DNA from: Pseudomonadota bacterium
GTDB lineage: Bacteria; Pseudomonadota; Alphaproteobacteria; Sphingomonadales; Sphingomonadaceae
DNA: 64,000 nucleotides
Assembly: GCA_023423655.1 (NCBI GenBank)
Contig: JAFAFE010000006.1
Span: 186,001 to 250,000, forward strand
Direction: 5' to 3'
Each line of letters starts with the position of its first letter. The first letter of the stretch is position 1. The translations under genes and the position numbers were made by a program. Positions 1 to 9,253 of the stretch are shown here, piece by piece. The notes beneath the pieces are model-generated. The model searched no databases, had not been told where the DNA came from, and saw nothing but the letters and a program-made list of their open reading frames with translations.

Positions 1-539
1 TAGGCAGCGGCTTTGTTGACCTCTTCCTCATAGCGCAAGGTCTCCATGACAATCCCTTTACCACATGGCCGTAAGCCGACGACATATTCGCGCCCGCGCA
101 TTGCCAATTGCCCGAGACCCACTTTCTTGGTTTTACTCAAAGCTTCGCGCAGCACTATAAACGCTTCCTCCGCCAACTGGTCGGTGGGGACAACATAATA
201 AGGCTTTTCATAATAAAGCACCGGAATGTCCGCACTATCCACGAATTGGGTGAGTTCCAGCGTTTTTTTGCTTTCCAGCCTGACCGCTTCTATTTCTTTT
301 TCTTCGAGAAGCACATAGCTGCCCTTTTCATATTCAAAACCTTTGAGAATATCTTCAGGCTTTACAGGGCCGATGCCGGGCACCACCTTTTCATATCGGA
401 TCGCTTGCCCCGAAGGTTCATGGATCTGGCGGAACTGAACACTCGCACCGGATTTCGTAGCTGGATAAACCTCCACCGGTATCGATACTAGCGCAAGCCG
501 AATATGGCCTTTCCAGACAGGGCGTGACGGCATGTGCAT
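1..539 (-). CDS. ku: Ku-type non-homologous end-joining protein, partial
   Basis: Bacterial Ku binds double-strand DNA ends as a homodimer and recruits LigD-type ligase. Only the first 179 codons are here; the C-terminus lies beyond the left edge. The start is ATG at 539, with GGAGAG a few bases upstream. The protein opens MHMPSRPVWKGHIRLALVSI, the usual beginning of this family, and continues with typical segments such as RQIHEPSGQAI and the later VGLGQLAMRGREYVVGLRPC. Bacterial Ku is usually about 260-300 residues, so roughly two thirds of it is visible. The only ligase gene in the window (4995-6586) is decayed, so a functional partner would have to lie elsewhere. Recognition is from motifs and is firm for the family; activity cannot be judged from a partial gene. 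Confidence 0.9.
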   Translation of the reverse strand, partial: MHMPSRPVWKGHIRLALVSIPVEVYPATKSGASVQFRQIHEPSGQAIRYEKVVPGIGPVKPEDILKGFEYEKGSYVLLEEKEIEAVRLESKKTLELTQFVDSADIPVLYYEKPYYVVPTDQLAEEAFIVLREALSKTKKVGLGQLAMRGREYVVGLRPCGKGIVMETLRYEEEVNKAAA

Positions 540-549
540 TTCTCTCCGA

Positions 550-1542
550 TTATTCCATTGCAACCAACGCACAGTCACAAAATTGGTGCCACGTCACCCG
601 AGACGAAGTAATAACTGGCTCGAAGACCTGAACATTGTCGTGCCTCCAGTCGATTGAATCGACAATGGTGGCCGCAACGGTTTTTCCAATCTTTCCACTG
701 GCAGTTACTCCCTGAAAGAAGGGACGATCATGCATGAGATACGGGATGGCGGCGATAGAAATGTGGCTGTTCGGCCAATGAGGCAAACTCAATCTAATTG
801 CGCCATCAACGGGTAACGTGCGGTCCTTATGCTTTTCCAATTGATTGCGCAGGCGGGAGAAAGGAAGATATTGGATTTCCAGCGGCTTTTGTCCACGCGC
901 ATCGATGAAAACATCATACTCGCGCGTGTCTTGCCCTACGACGATCACTGTTTTGTGGTCGTTCAAATTCCGCTTGTAGTCATCGCCGAGTTCCAACAGA
1001 TAGACGACGCCCGCGTCGCGTAGCGCGAGAAGCCTTCTGGTTGATTCCGACGGAACGGCTGCATAGTTGTCGACAAACACTTTGCTCATCGTAGCATCAT
1101 CACCAGCCCAAAGAGCAACCCTTGCGTCTTGAAGTTCCAAATCGACCAAGTCGCATTGCGTGTACACCTCGACCTTATGGCCACGTTCCCGGCCTTCTTC
1201 GAGAAGCTGAAGAAACTGGTCGTGAAAATACTCGCCGAGCAACACTCTGGGTAGAAACTGCCTGTCGTCCAAGGCATCTTCATCGACATCATATCTTTTG
1301 AGTTTGGTGCGACGCTGCGCTTTCAACCTTTCCATATACGTCCTGCCGATAGGTGGAATCTCGATTCTCGCGATATTGGCAAGCATCATACGTTCACTGA
1401 AATGCTCGCTGTAGGGCATACCCACGCCCAATTTTTCATGACGTTCGTAAATCGTAACGCTGAGAGGCGTTCGACTTTTAAGAAGGTGATGCGCCACGTA
1501 TACACCTGTCGGCCCGCTGCCAATAACTGCAATGGGTTGCAT
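550..1542 (-). CDS. FAD/NAD(P)-binding protein (NAD_binding_9-like)
   Basis: About 330 residues. The N-terminus MQPIAVIGSGPTGVYVAHHL is a Rossmann dinucleotide-binding fold (GxGxxG), followed by an acidic residue at the end of strand 2 (IYERHEKLGVGMPYS). This matches the family of FAD-dependent proteins of unknown substrate (Pfam NAD_binding_9-like). ATG at 1542 is preferred, with GGAAA about 8 bases upstream; an in-frame TTG at 1557 would add five residues. The gene ends 10 bp before the Ku start, so the two could share a transcript, but no functional link is known. The substrate cannot be told from the sequence. Confidence 0.7.
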   Translation of the reverse strand: MQPIAVIGSGPTGVYVAHHLLKSRTPLSVTIYERHEKLGVGMPYSEHFSERMMLANIARIEIPPIGRTYMERLKAQRRTKLKRYDVDEDALDDRQFLPRVLLGEYFHDQFLQLLEEGRERGHKVEVYTQCDLVDLELQDARVALWAGDDATMSKVFVDNYAAVPSESTRRLLALRDAGVVYLLELGDDYKRNLNDHKTVIVVGQDTREYDVFIDARGQKPLEIQYLPFSRLRNQLEKHKDRTLPVDGAIRLSLPHWPNSHISIAAIPYLMHDRPFFQGVTASGKIGKTVAATIVDSIDWRHDNVQVFEPVITSSRVTWHQFCDCALVAME

Positions 1543-1769
1543 AGAATGTTTCCACAACCTTTTGAGCCCAATGGCCGTTCACGAAACCTGGCTGTGGTGC
1601 GCTGCGTCACGAAGCAATGGCTTCTGACCATCTGCATCGCGTAATCTTACCGGTTGGTGTCAGGGACATCCCTGACGACCCCTTGACAATTTCAGTATAC
1701 AATCGCGTTCAGTGGAAAATCGAACAGGGCGAAAATTTCCGCCTTGTTCGATTTTACCATCAAAACACG

Positions 1770-3920
1770 CTACGCAAGGTCTCTTACCGTAGGCTCGCGG
1801 TCCCAATGTCTTTTGACACCTACATTTTTAAATTCAGCGTAGGGAACTACGCCTTCGTCCGGTTCAACATTGGCCTTGTCCAGCAGAATTTTCGTACCGT
1901 TACAATGCGCGATTGTTTTGCAATGCCCAAATGCGTCCATAAACCACTGGACTGCGGCACCGTCCTTAGTGAGCTTTTCGGCTTCTTCTGGCATCAGGAT
2001 GGAAATAACGGCATCGAATAAGACCGAGGGTGATCCGGCAAGCTGACCATCGGCTTTGAGTTCCCCGCCTTTTACTTTGATCGGTCCGATTTTTGGAGCC
2101 ACGAGAAAAGCCGTTCCGCCATTCGACGTGATGTAGCCTTTTAAGTTATCGATTTCCGCCTTGTCTGACCCCTTTGCAAAAAGAATGGCGACCTTGCGCC
2201 CCTTAAGGGTGTTAAGGGCGTTCTTCTGAATGGAAAGGTGGTCGGACGGTTTAGCATCAAAAGCCTCGCGTGCTGGTTTGGCTTTTGGCGGGAGTGGTAT
2301 TCCCAGCCCGTCAGCAACGCGTTGTGCAAGATCTTCATCTATATTGCGCAGACGGCCAATCACCCTTGGCGGCACATGCTCCAGCAAAACCTTCGACAAT
2401 TCGAACACGAGGGCCGATGCAATATGCGCCTGTTCGTTTTCGGTTTGAGAGAGATAGAACAGGCGCGCCTGACTGTAGTGATCTGAAAATAGTTCGGCGC
2501 GCACTCGCAATTTTTCAGCTGGATCATTGCGTTCATTATTGGCTGTGAAGGAGACAAAGCCTGTCTCAGGACAGGCGCGAGGCCCGGCATCCTCGCCAGC
2601 TTCATTCAGACTATTCGGCTCGTAATTGGCTCGCCCGGTGGGTACGAGTGTCTGCATCATGCCATCGCGCTGGAAGTTGTGGAACGGGCATTTGGGCGCG
2701 TTTATGGGAATTTGATGGAAGTTTGTCGTACCAAGTCGCGACTTTTGTGTGTCGAGGTAGGAAAATAGTCGTCCCTGCAATAACGGGTCATTGGTAAAAT
2801 CTATGCCAGGGATAATATTTGACGGCAAAAACGCTACCTGCTCTGTCTCAGCAAAGAAATTGTCCACATTCCGGTTGAGCGTCATCCGACCTATGATCTC
2901 GACGGGAACATCGTCCTCAGGGATCAGCTTGGTCGCATCCAACACATCATACGGCTGTTGTGACGCCCAATTTTCGTCGAATATCTGAATCCCCAAATCC
3001 CATTCGGGGTAATCACCAGCGTCGATCGCTTCGAACAAATCACGCCTATGGAAATCGGGATCAGTGCCAGCAATTTTCACCGCTTCATCCCAAGTCGTGC
3101 TTTCAATACCGAGCACCGGCTTCCAATGAAATTTGACGAATTTTCCCTCGCCCTTTGCGTTAACGAAACGGAATGTATGGACACCGAAACCTTCCATCAT
3201 GCGCAAAGACCGAGGGATCGCGCGGTCAGACATTGCCCACATGATCATGTGGGATGTCTCAGGCATCAGGCTGACGAAGTCCCAGAAGGTGTCATGTGCC
3301 GAGGCAGCTTGCGGATAGCCTCTGTCAGCCTCCATTTTAACGCTATGAACCAGATCGGGAAACTTCATCGCATCCTGAATGAAGAAGACCGGAATGTTAT
3401 TGCCAACCAAGTCCCAATTTCCTTCATCGGTGTACAGTTTGACCGCGAAGCCACGCACATCACGAGGGGTGTCTACGGATCCAGCCCCACCAGCAACCGT
3501 GGAAAAGCGGACGAATACCGGACAGCTATTGCCCGCATTCTGGAATATCCCAGCTTTTGTGAACTCCGCGATCGCCTTGGTGCATTTGAATACGCCATGT
3601 GCACCTGACCCGCGCGCGTGAACGATGCGTTCCGGAATCCGCTCATGATCAAAATGGAAAATCTTTTCCCTGAGAACGAAATCTTCCAACAGGGTTGGCC
3701 CTCTGGAACCCGCCTTCAACGAATTCTGATTGTCAGAAATGCGGTGTCCAAAATTGTCGGTGAGGTGGGAAATCGCCTCGCCATGGTCGGCCTCATCAGA
3801 AATATCCTGATGCAACTCACCACCATTTCCATAGTGGTCAGAATATTCTGGCTGCCCGGCTCCTGGCTGATGATGGCCGAGGGCATCGTCGGATCTGGAA
3901 TTCCCTTGTTTTTTGGCCAC
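1770..3920 (-). CDS. katE: Large-subunit catalase, KatE/HPII type
   Basis: A 716-residue clade II monofunctional catalase that breaks hydrogen peroxide down to water and oxygen. Visible family features are the distal haem His at residue 101 (RIVHARGSGAHGVF), the region NNIPVFFIQDAMKFPDLVHS, the proximal haem-ligand Tyr region RLFSYLDTQKSRLG, and a C-terminal flavodoxin/class I amidotransferase-like domain from about residue 590 (LKGRKVAILFAKGSDKAEID). The length fits the large-subunit class. The start is GTG, with AAGGAG seven bases upstream; the overlapping ATG at 3922 is in another frame. The N-terminal 60 residues are His/Asp-rich and disordered, as is common in HPII-like enzymes. It sits among DNA-repair genes in the low-GC segment, which suggests a stress-defence island. 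Confidence 0.95.
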   Translation of the reverse strand: MAKKQGNSRSDDALGHHQPGAGQPEYSDHYGNGGELHQDISDEADHGEAISHLTDNFGHRISDNQNSLKAGSRGPTLLEDFVLREKIFHFDHERIPERIVHARGSGAHGVFKCTKAIAEFTKAGIFQNAGNSCPVFVRFSTVAGGAGSVDTPRDVRGFAVKLYTDEGNWDLVGNNIPVFFIQDAMKFPDLVHSVKMEADRGYPQAASAHDTFWDFVSLMPETSHMIMWAMSDRAIPRSLRMMEGFGVHTFRFVNAKGEGKFVKFHWKPVLGIESTTWDEAVKIAGTDPDFHRRDLFEAIDAGDYPEWDLGIQIFDENWASQQPYDVLDATKLIPEDDVPVEIIGRMTLNRNVDNFFAETEQVAFLPSNIIPGIDFTNDPLLQGRLFSYLDTQKSRLGTTNFHQIPINAPKCPFHNFQRDGMMQTLVPTGRANYEPNSLNEAGEDAGPRACPETGFVSFTANNERNDPAEKLRVRAELFSDHYSQARLFYLSQTENEQAHIASALVFELSKVLLEHVPPRVIGRLRNIDEDLAQRVADGLGIPLPPKAKPAREAFDAKPSDHLSIQKNALNTLKGRKVAILFAKGSDKAEIDNLKGYITSNGGTAFLVAPKIGPIKVKGGELKADGQLAGSPSVLFDAVISILMPEEAEKLTKDGAAVQWFMDAFGHCKTIAHCNGTKILLDKANVEPDEGVVPYAEFKNVGVKRHWDREPTVRDLA

Positions 3921-4695
3921 ATCTCTTCTCCTTAATAAGTTGTATAATTAAAAATGGGACTATCTATTCGCGCTTGAGAAAAAGAACATCTGCAGCGAAT
4001 GCCGCGGTGCCAGCTGCCGGCCCTCGTGTCCGAGAAAATAGGCATAAGCGGCTCCATGGATCGAGAGTGGAATCGGATCCTTTCGGCACTGTGTTTGGGG
4101 GTCACGGAGTTTACAAAATTAACTCCGGCAATTCGCGAAGCGGTTCCGTAATCAGTGTTTACAACCAGAGTGACGGTATGAGCGGGCGATAATAAACTAA
4201 GATATTTGAGGCCAAACTCACCCAACGGCGCGTACTTTTGCTGAGCACCGATCTTGATAACCCGATAGTCCGTGCGCTCGAGTTGCAATTTGCGAAGTGG
4301 TTTTGGCAAGAAGTTGACCTTTGGCTTTGAGTTCACGACGTCTTGGGTGGTCGCATCGCAAATCGATAGCGTTGGTTTGCCTTCCGCATTCAGACAACGG
4401 CTGTCTACTCAAACAGTTCCGGTCTGGTTGATCGAAGAACTGCAGGAATTGTTGCCCGCCGCTTAATCATCTCACTGCAGAGTCGATCGCCAGATTTCGG
4501 GCAAGTCTCCCGTATATTTGTTGATATCAACAAAGGGCACTCTATCCAGACATCACATTGATATGCTGGTATCCAAAAAACCTCCTCGACGTCATATTCC
4601 ATTATGGAGCGAATCTAATTGTCTGCATTGCGACATTGGCCCCATCAGCCTTGTAAGGAGGTCGCAAAGGTTGCGACTTGATGGAGGAAATTGTC
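3921..4695. other. Gene-poor interval
   Basis: About 775 bp between the catalase start and the exonuclease remnant. Open frames of 60-134 codons exist on both strands, but none shows a recognisable motif, a good ribosome-binding site or a coherent composition. I see no tRNA, repeat or terminator here. It may be decayed coding DNA like its right-hand neighbour. Confidence 0.5.
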
Positions 4696-4998
4696 ATGTG
4701 CCCACCATCTGCACTGAGCGACAGGTGGAGCAGGCGGATGACCGCCCCTCTGCTTGCGATGGCATCGGGGTGGATGCGGGTCAGGCAGCGTGCGGTGCAG
4801 CGCGGCGTGGAATAACCCTTGATCATCTCCGACCATGCGGATTGGAACGAGCTGACCGAGACCATCCAGGCGCTGCGCCCCCGCGAAACATGGGTGCCCC
4901 ACGGCCGCGATGACGCTTTGGTGCATTGGTGCGAGGTTCATCAACTCAAAGCGCGCGCCCTCGATGTGCATGGATATGATGAGGATGATGACGGATGA
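4696..4998 (+). pseudogene. C-terminal remnant of ligase-associated DNA-damage exonuclease
   Basis: The frame opening at ATG 4696 reads CPPSALSDRWSRRM, then ASGWMRVRQRAVQRGVE, stop, PLIISDHADWNELTETIQAL and VPHGRDDALVHWC. This is the C-terminal end of the MBL/beta-CASP 'ligase-associated DNA damage response exonuclease' family. The in-frame TAA at 4813-4815 replaces a residue that is leucine in the family. The N-terminal catalytic portion, normally over 200 residues, is absent upstream, so the gene is both truncated and interrupted. Its TGA at 4996-4998 overlaps the ATG of the ligase remnant at 4995 (ATGA), preserving the operon joint usual for this pair. Intact homologues act with the neighbouring ligase in repair; this copy should be inactive. 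Confidence 0.85.
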
Positions 4999-6586
4999 AA
5001 GCCTTTGCTGCGCTCCTTACCAGCCTGATTTACATACGTTCGCGCAACGCCAAGCTCGATTTGATCGACGCCTATTCGAAAGCAACCCCAGACCCGGATC
5101 GGGTTTGGGCTTTGGCCGCGCTCATCGGGAATATCGATTTTCCGGCCGTCAAGGCCGCAACGGTGCGCGCACATATAACCGAACGCGTGGACCCAGTGTT
5201 GTTCCAGCTGTCGCGGGATTATGTTGGGGAAACGGTAGAAACCGTGAGCCTGTTGTGGCCAGATTCGTCTAGTCAGGCCGACATTCCCACACTCGGCGAG
5301 GTGGTACATGACTTGCAATCGGTGACACGGGCCACGGCAGGTAGTGTTTTGGCGAGTCTGCTGGACCGCATGGGCGCGGATGCACGCTTCGCCACCTTGA
5401 AATTTGCTACCGGTGGGATGCGTATCGGCGTCTCAGCGCGGCTTGCCAAACTCGCCTTTGCCAAGGCTTTCGGCGTTGACGTCAATGACGTAGAGGAAGT
5501 GTTGCATGGGTTGCAGCCACCCTATGCTGCGCTGTTCGCATGGGCGGCGGATGGCGGTGCACGCCCGGATGTATCGGCCCTTCCCAGCTTTCGTCTTTTT
5601 ATGTTGGCTCCGCCGCTGGATGACATGGAAATCGACCTCGCGGAGTTTGCGGTCGAGTGGAAATGGAATGGCATACGCGTACAGATTGCGCACGTGGGCG
5701 GCTAGACACTGTTGTTCAGCCGCGGCGGGGACGACATCACGGCTGCTTTTCCCGACATCGCCGATGTTGTCACCGTGGCGGGCGTATTGATGGTGAATTG
5801 CTGGTACGCGGCAGTTTTCAGGGCGGTGACGAAGGAAAAGCCGCCAGTTTCAATGCATTGCAGCAACGGCCGGGGCGTAAAACGGTGTTGGCGCAAATGC
5901 GCGCCGAATATCCTGCATTTGTCCGGCTATATGACATTTTATTCGCTGGCGCGCGCGATCTGCGCGATCACTCCTGGCAGGATCGACGACGGCAACTTGA
6001 AGCGATTGTGCAGCAATTTCCGGCAAACCGATTTGCCCTGTCGCAACTCGTTGAGGTGGATAACCTCAAAGAGCTTGACGCCTTGAGTGCAGAGATGCGG
6101 GACACCGCCATAGAAGGCGTGATACTCAAACGGCGCGACAGCCCCTATGTCGCAGGGCGGCGCGTGGTATATTGGTATAAATGGAAACGCGATCCGCTCG
6201 TCGCCGATTGCGTATGAATATATGCCCAGCGAGGTTCCGGAAAAGGGTCGATTTATTATTCCGATTTCACCTTTGGGTGCTGGACTGCTCCACCCGACAA
6301 GGGCGGGGACATCGTGCCGGTCGGAAAGGCCTATTCCGGTTTCAGCGATGACGATATGAAGAGGCTCGACAGTTTTGTCCGCAAAAACACCGTGGCTCGA
6401 TACGGTCCCGTAAGAGAGGTGACAAAATCGCTGGTGCTAGAGGTCGTTTTCGACTCTATCCGCAGCAGCAAACGCCACAAATCGGGCGTGGCGATGCGCT
6501 TTCCGCGCATGTCGCGCATACGCACCGACAAACCCGCCGAAGAAGTTGATTTGGTCGACACGCTCCAAGCGATGATCGCAGATTAA
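4995..6586 (+). pseudogene. Decayed ATP-dependent DNA ligase (ligase-associated repair module)
   Basis: Three collinear pieces together spell one ligase of about 530 residues, of the 'cisplatin damage response' ATP-dependent ligase type. Piece 1 is 4995-5702, with the N-terminal domain and motif I. A TAG at 5703-5705 interrupts it, but the same frame continues (TLLFSRGGDDITAAFPDI). A frameshift near 5785-5795 then leads into GELLVRGSFQGGDEGKAASF and later EGVILKRRDSPYVAGRRVVY. A TGA at 6215-6217 precedes IYAQRGSGK and the conserved C-terminal YYSDFTFGCWTAPPDKGGD, ending at TAA 6584-6586. Motif I reads KWNG where the catalytic KxDG would be expected, so the Asp has become Asn. With two stops, a frameshift and a damaged active site, it is a pseudogene. 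Convergent with udgX, 5 bp away. Confidence 0.9.
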
Positions 6587-6591
6587 CTGAT

Positions 6592-7986
6592 TCAACTTGC
6601 TTGAGCCACGAGCAGATGGGCGGCGCACACATCTGCCTCAAAGCGGGCTTGCAGTTCAGTTTTTTGGTTGTCTGGCACCCTCAACAGATAGCTCGGGTGA
6701 TATGTGACGCACACCACTGTTCCATCAGAAAGCCGGGTCGGTTTCTTGCGCAATGTTTCGACATTATGCGTACGCCCGAGCACACCGCGCGCAGCAGAGG
6801 CGCCCAGCGCCAAAATTACTTTCGGTCGCACATGTGACCGCTCCAGATCCAACCACCATCGGCAATGATCGATTTCGCCCGCGTTTGGCGACTGGTGGAG
6901 CCGGATTTTGCCTCCGCGACGGAATTTGAAATGCTTGACCGCGTTGGTGACATAAGCGGCTTCACGCTCGATGCCAGCGTTACGCAGCGCTGCGTTCAGA
7001 ATTTGTCCAGCAGGGCCTACAAATGGCCTGCCGCTGCGATCTTCTTCATCACCCGGTTGTTCCCCGACCACCATCAACGCCGCGACCTCCGGACCTTCGC
7101 CGGGAACGACCTGAGCTGCGTTGCAATGCAATGTGCAGCGCGTGCAGCGTGATAAAGCTTCGCGCAATGCCACCATGCTATCGGGCCGTGATTCCGGCAT
7201 CGTTGGGCTATCGGCAATCATGCGCAATTCCCGGCTTCGCGCGGAAGCGACCATATCGCCAATGAGAGCTGTTTCCGGCATGTTGGCCCAATATTTCTTG
7301 GGCATCTCCTTTGTCATTGCACCGATTTTCAATCGTGCCGGATTAAAGATCGCGCGGTAATAGCCCTTCCACATCTCCTCCACTGCATCTTCAGCTGGAA
7401 TGTCGGATCGTGATCCACCCGGCCCCTCGGTGAAGGTCTGGCCGTTCCAGCCCAGCGTCATGTCGGGAGTCACAATCGTCCAGCGCATCCCGGCGAACCG
7501 CGCGTGAAAAAATGGCGCATTGGCACGCACGATGTGATGGTCTGGCTCAAACCAGGCGAGATATTCTTTCACGCCATTGTCATCGATAATGCTGCGAAAA
7601 CGAACAAAGGCCCGCATCTTGTGCATGTCGCGCCGTACCGACTTGGCTAGATCATATGTTGCGCGCACGTCAACATCGATCAAATCCTCCATCAGCCCGC
7701 GCTCGAGTTGCATACGCCAGAGCAGCCGATATAGCAGACCAAAGCGAGCGGGGTCGCGGTGCAGACATGCACTGCGTGCCAATTCAATAAATCGACGCGG
7801 CGCGACAACATTCGAAGGCTGTGATGACGTATTGGAAGTCGTCGCGATGACTTTGCTGAAGAGGTCTTGTGTTTCGCCTTTCACCGCCCAACTCACTTGT
7901 TCAGGCGTCAGAGCCTGAGCGACACTAATGCGCGCAGCGTCGCGCCATGCGTCGAAATCATCGGGTCTATCCAATTGATGGTGCAT
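6592..7986 (-). CDS. udgX: UdgX-type uracil-DNA glycosylase fused to DUF4130 domain
   Basis: A 464-residue fusion. Residues 1 to about 260 match the DUF4130 (TIGR03915-like) domain, for example ARFGLLYRLLWRM, SVRRDMHKMRAFVRFRSI and EPDHHIVRANAPFFHARFAG. The C-terminal 200 residues are a family 4/UdgX-like uracil-DNA glycosylase: CTRC for the Fe-S cluster, GEQPGDEEDRSGRPFVGPAG as the uracil-binding motif, KHFKFRRGGKIRLHQSP as the UdgX-type loop, and HPSYLLR as motif 2. In characterised UdgX a His in this loop becomes covalently linked to the abasic site after uracil removal; the His is present here (IRLH), although the loop differs from canonical KRRIH. The gene follows the radical-SAM gene by 2 bp and is surely cotranscribed with it, under the LexA box at 9239. 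Confidence 0.9.
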   Translation of the reverse strand: MHHQLDRPDDFDAWRDAARISVAQALTPEQVSWAVKGETQDLFSKVIATTSNTSSQPSNVVAPRRFIELARSACLHRDPARFGLLYRLLWRMQLERGLMEDLIDVDVRATYDLAKSVRRDMHKMRAFVRFRSIIDDNGVKEYLAWFEPDHHIVRANAPFFHARFAGMRWTIVTPDMTLGWNGQTFTEGPGGSRSDIPAEDAVEEMWKGYYRAIFNPARLKIGAMTKEMPKKYWANMPETALIGDMVASARSRELRMIADSPTMPESRPDSMVALREALSRCTRCTLHCNAAQVVPGEGPEVAALMVVGEQPGDEEDRSGRPFVGPAGQILNAALRNAGIEREAAYVTNAVKHFKFRRGGKIRLHQSPNAGEIDHCRWWLDLERSHVRPKVILALGASAARGVLGRTHNVETLRKKPTRLSDGTVVCVTYHPSYLLRVPDNQKTELQARFEADVCAAHLLVAQAS

Positions 7987-7988
7987 GG

Positions 7989-9236
7989 CTATGCGAAAAG
8001 CTCGAGTTGTTCCGCATGCCGCGTCTTAGGCAAAATCGACGACAGATCGGCCAGATCACTCAGTAAGGTCGGCCGCCAGTCAAGTGTGGTGATGAATGGG
8101 CGGAGCTTCGACACCGAAACCGTCAACCGACCGACATCTTCCAGTCGTAACGATTTGTGCCGCCGCGCCTTGATCGCGGCATCGACCGCCCGCACACCGA
8201 GCCCGGGCACCCGCAGCAGCATTTCGCGGCTGGCGCGATTTACATCCACCGGAAATTGCGCACGATGGTTGAGAGCCCAAGCAAGCTTGGGGTCCATATC
8301 CAGTGGCAACATACCCTGCCCATCAGTTGCCGATGCGATGTCGCTTACGCCAAAGCCATAAAAACGCATCAGCCAATCCGACTGGTACAGGCGATGTTCG
8401 CGGATCAGTGGCGGGCGTTTTAGCGGCAGCACCGCAGACGCGTCAGGAATGGGCGAAAAAGCCGAATAATACACACGCTTAAGCCGAAAATTGGTATAGA
8501 GTTGGTTGGATCGCTGAACGATTTGGCGGTCATTAGCGGCATCGGCGCCAATGATCATCTGGGTCGATTGTCCAGCAGGCGCAAATTTTGGCGCAGATTT
8601 ATATTTTTGCCGTGCATCCTTCGTATCGAGAATATTGGATTTAACGTTCGCCATTGCGCCTTCAATGCGCTTCTGGTCCTTGTCAGGGGCAAGCCGCTCC
8701 AAGCCCGCAGCAGTCGGTAATTCGACATTGATGGATAATCGATCCGCATAACGTCCTGCCATTTCGACCAGCAAGGGATCGGCATCGGGAATAGTTTTTA
8801 AGTGTATATACCCGCGGAAATGATGAACTTCACGCAAGCTACGGGCAACCTCGACGATCTGTTCCATCGTGAAATTTGACGATTTGATGATGCCGGAAGA
8901 GAGGAACAGCCCTTCAATATAATTGCGACGATAGAAAGAGAGCGTAAGCGCGCACACCTCCTCCACCGTAAAGCGCGCGCGTCTGACGTTGGAACTCTTG
9001 CGGTTGATGCAATAATGACAGTCAAAAATACAATGATTAGTCAGCAAAATCTTGAGCAGAGAAATACACCGCCCATCGGGCGCGTAGGCATGGCAAATCC
9101 CCATTCCGCCCGTTGAGCCAATGCCTTTTCCATCGCGACTGTCTCGGCGAATAGAGCCTGAAGAAGCGCAGGAGGCATCATATTTCGCTGCATCAGCTAA
9201 CAGCGCAAGTTTTTCTGACATCCGATCAAATTGCAT
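7989..9236 (-). CDS. Putative DNA modification/repair radical SAM protein (UdgX-linked)
   Basis: A 415-residue radical SAM protein with CX3CX2C at residues 69, 73 and 76 (NHCIFDCHYCINR), which ligates the [4Fe-4S] cluster. A C-terminal helix-hairpin-helix DNA-binding motif lies near VNRASREMLLRVPGLGVRAVDAAI. This is the family named for its linkage to uracil-DNA glycosylase (TIGR03916-like); its reaction is not established. ATG at 9236 is chosen because AAGGAAC lies just upstream and family members begin close to SEKLALLADAAKYDASCASSG. An in-frame TTG at 9260 lies upstream of the LexA box and is less likely. It is the first gene of a two-gene operon with udgX. The HhH motif implies contact with nucleic acid; a role in processing damaged or modified bases is inference. 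Confidence 0.88.
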   Translation of the reverse strand: MQFDRMSEKLALLADAAKYDASCASSGSIRRDSRDGKGIGSTGGMGICHAYAPDGRCISLLKILLTNHCIFDCHYCINRKSSNVRRARFTVEEVCALTLSFYRRNYIEGLFLSSGIIKSSNFTMEQIVEVARSLREVHHFRGYIHLKTIPDADPLLVEMAGRYADRLSINVELPTAAGLERLAPDKDQKRIEGAMANVKSNILDTKDARQKYKSAPKFAPAGQSTQMIIGADAANDRQIVQRSNQLYTNFRLKRVYYSAFSPIPDASAVLPLKRPPLIREHRLYQSDWLMRFYGFGVSDIASATDGQGMLPLDMDPKLAWALNHRAQFPVDVNRASREMLLRVPGLGVRAVDAAIKARRHKSLRLEDVGRLTVSVSKLRPFITTLDWRPTLLSDLADLSSILPKTRHAEQLELFA

Positions 9237-9238
9237 TT

Positions 9239-9253
9239 GTTCCTTATATGTTC
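9239..9253 (-). promoter_or_regulatory. LexA (SOS) box of the radical-SAM/udgX operon
   Basis: GTTC-CTTATAT-GTTC on the + strand (GAAC-N7-GAAC on the gene strand) exactly matches the alphaproteobacterial LexA consensus GTTC-N7-GTTC. It ends two bases before the ATG at 9236 and overlaps the ribosome-binding site AAGGAAC. Bound LexA would block expression of both genes, so the operon is predicted to be SOS-induced. The match is seen directly; binding is inferred. Confidence 0.8.

Noticed and set aside
3932..4336. 134-codon open frame on the minus strand upstream of the catalase
   Set aside because: No motif, no ribosome-binding site and unnatural composition; probably non-coding or decayed DNA.
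5703..6217. Programmed recoding of the ligase gene
   Set aside because: Two different stop codons, a frameshift and loss of the catalytic Asp together point to decay, not recoding.
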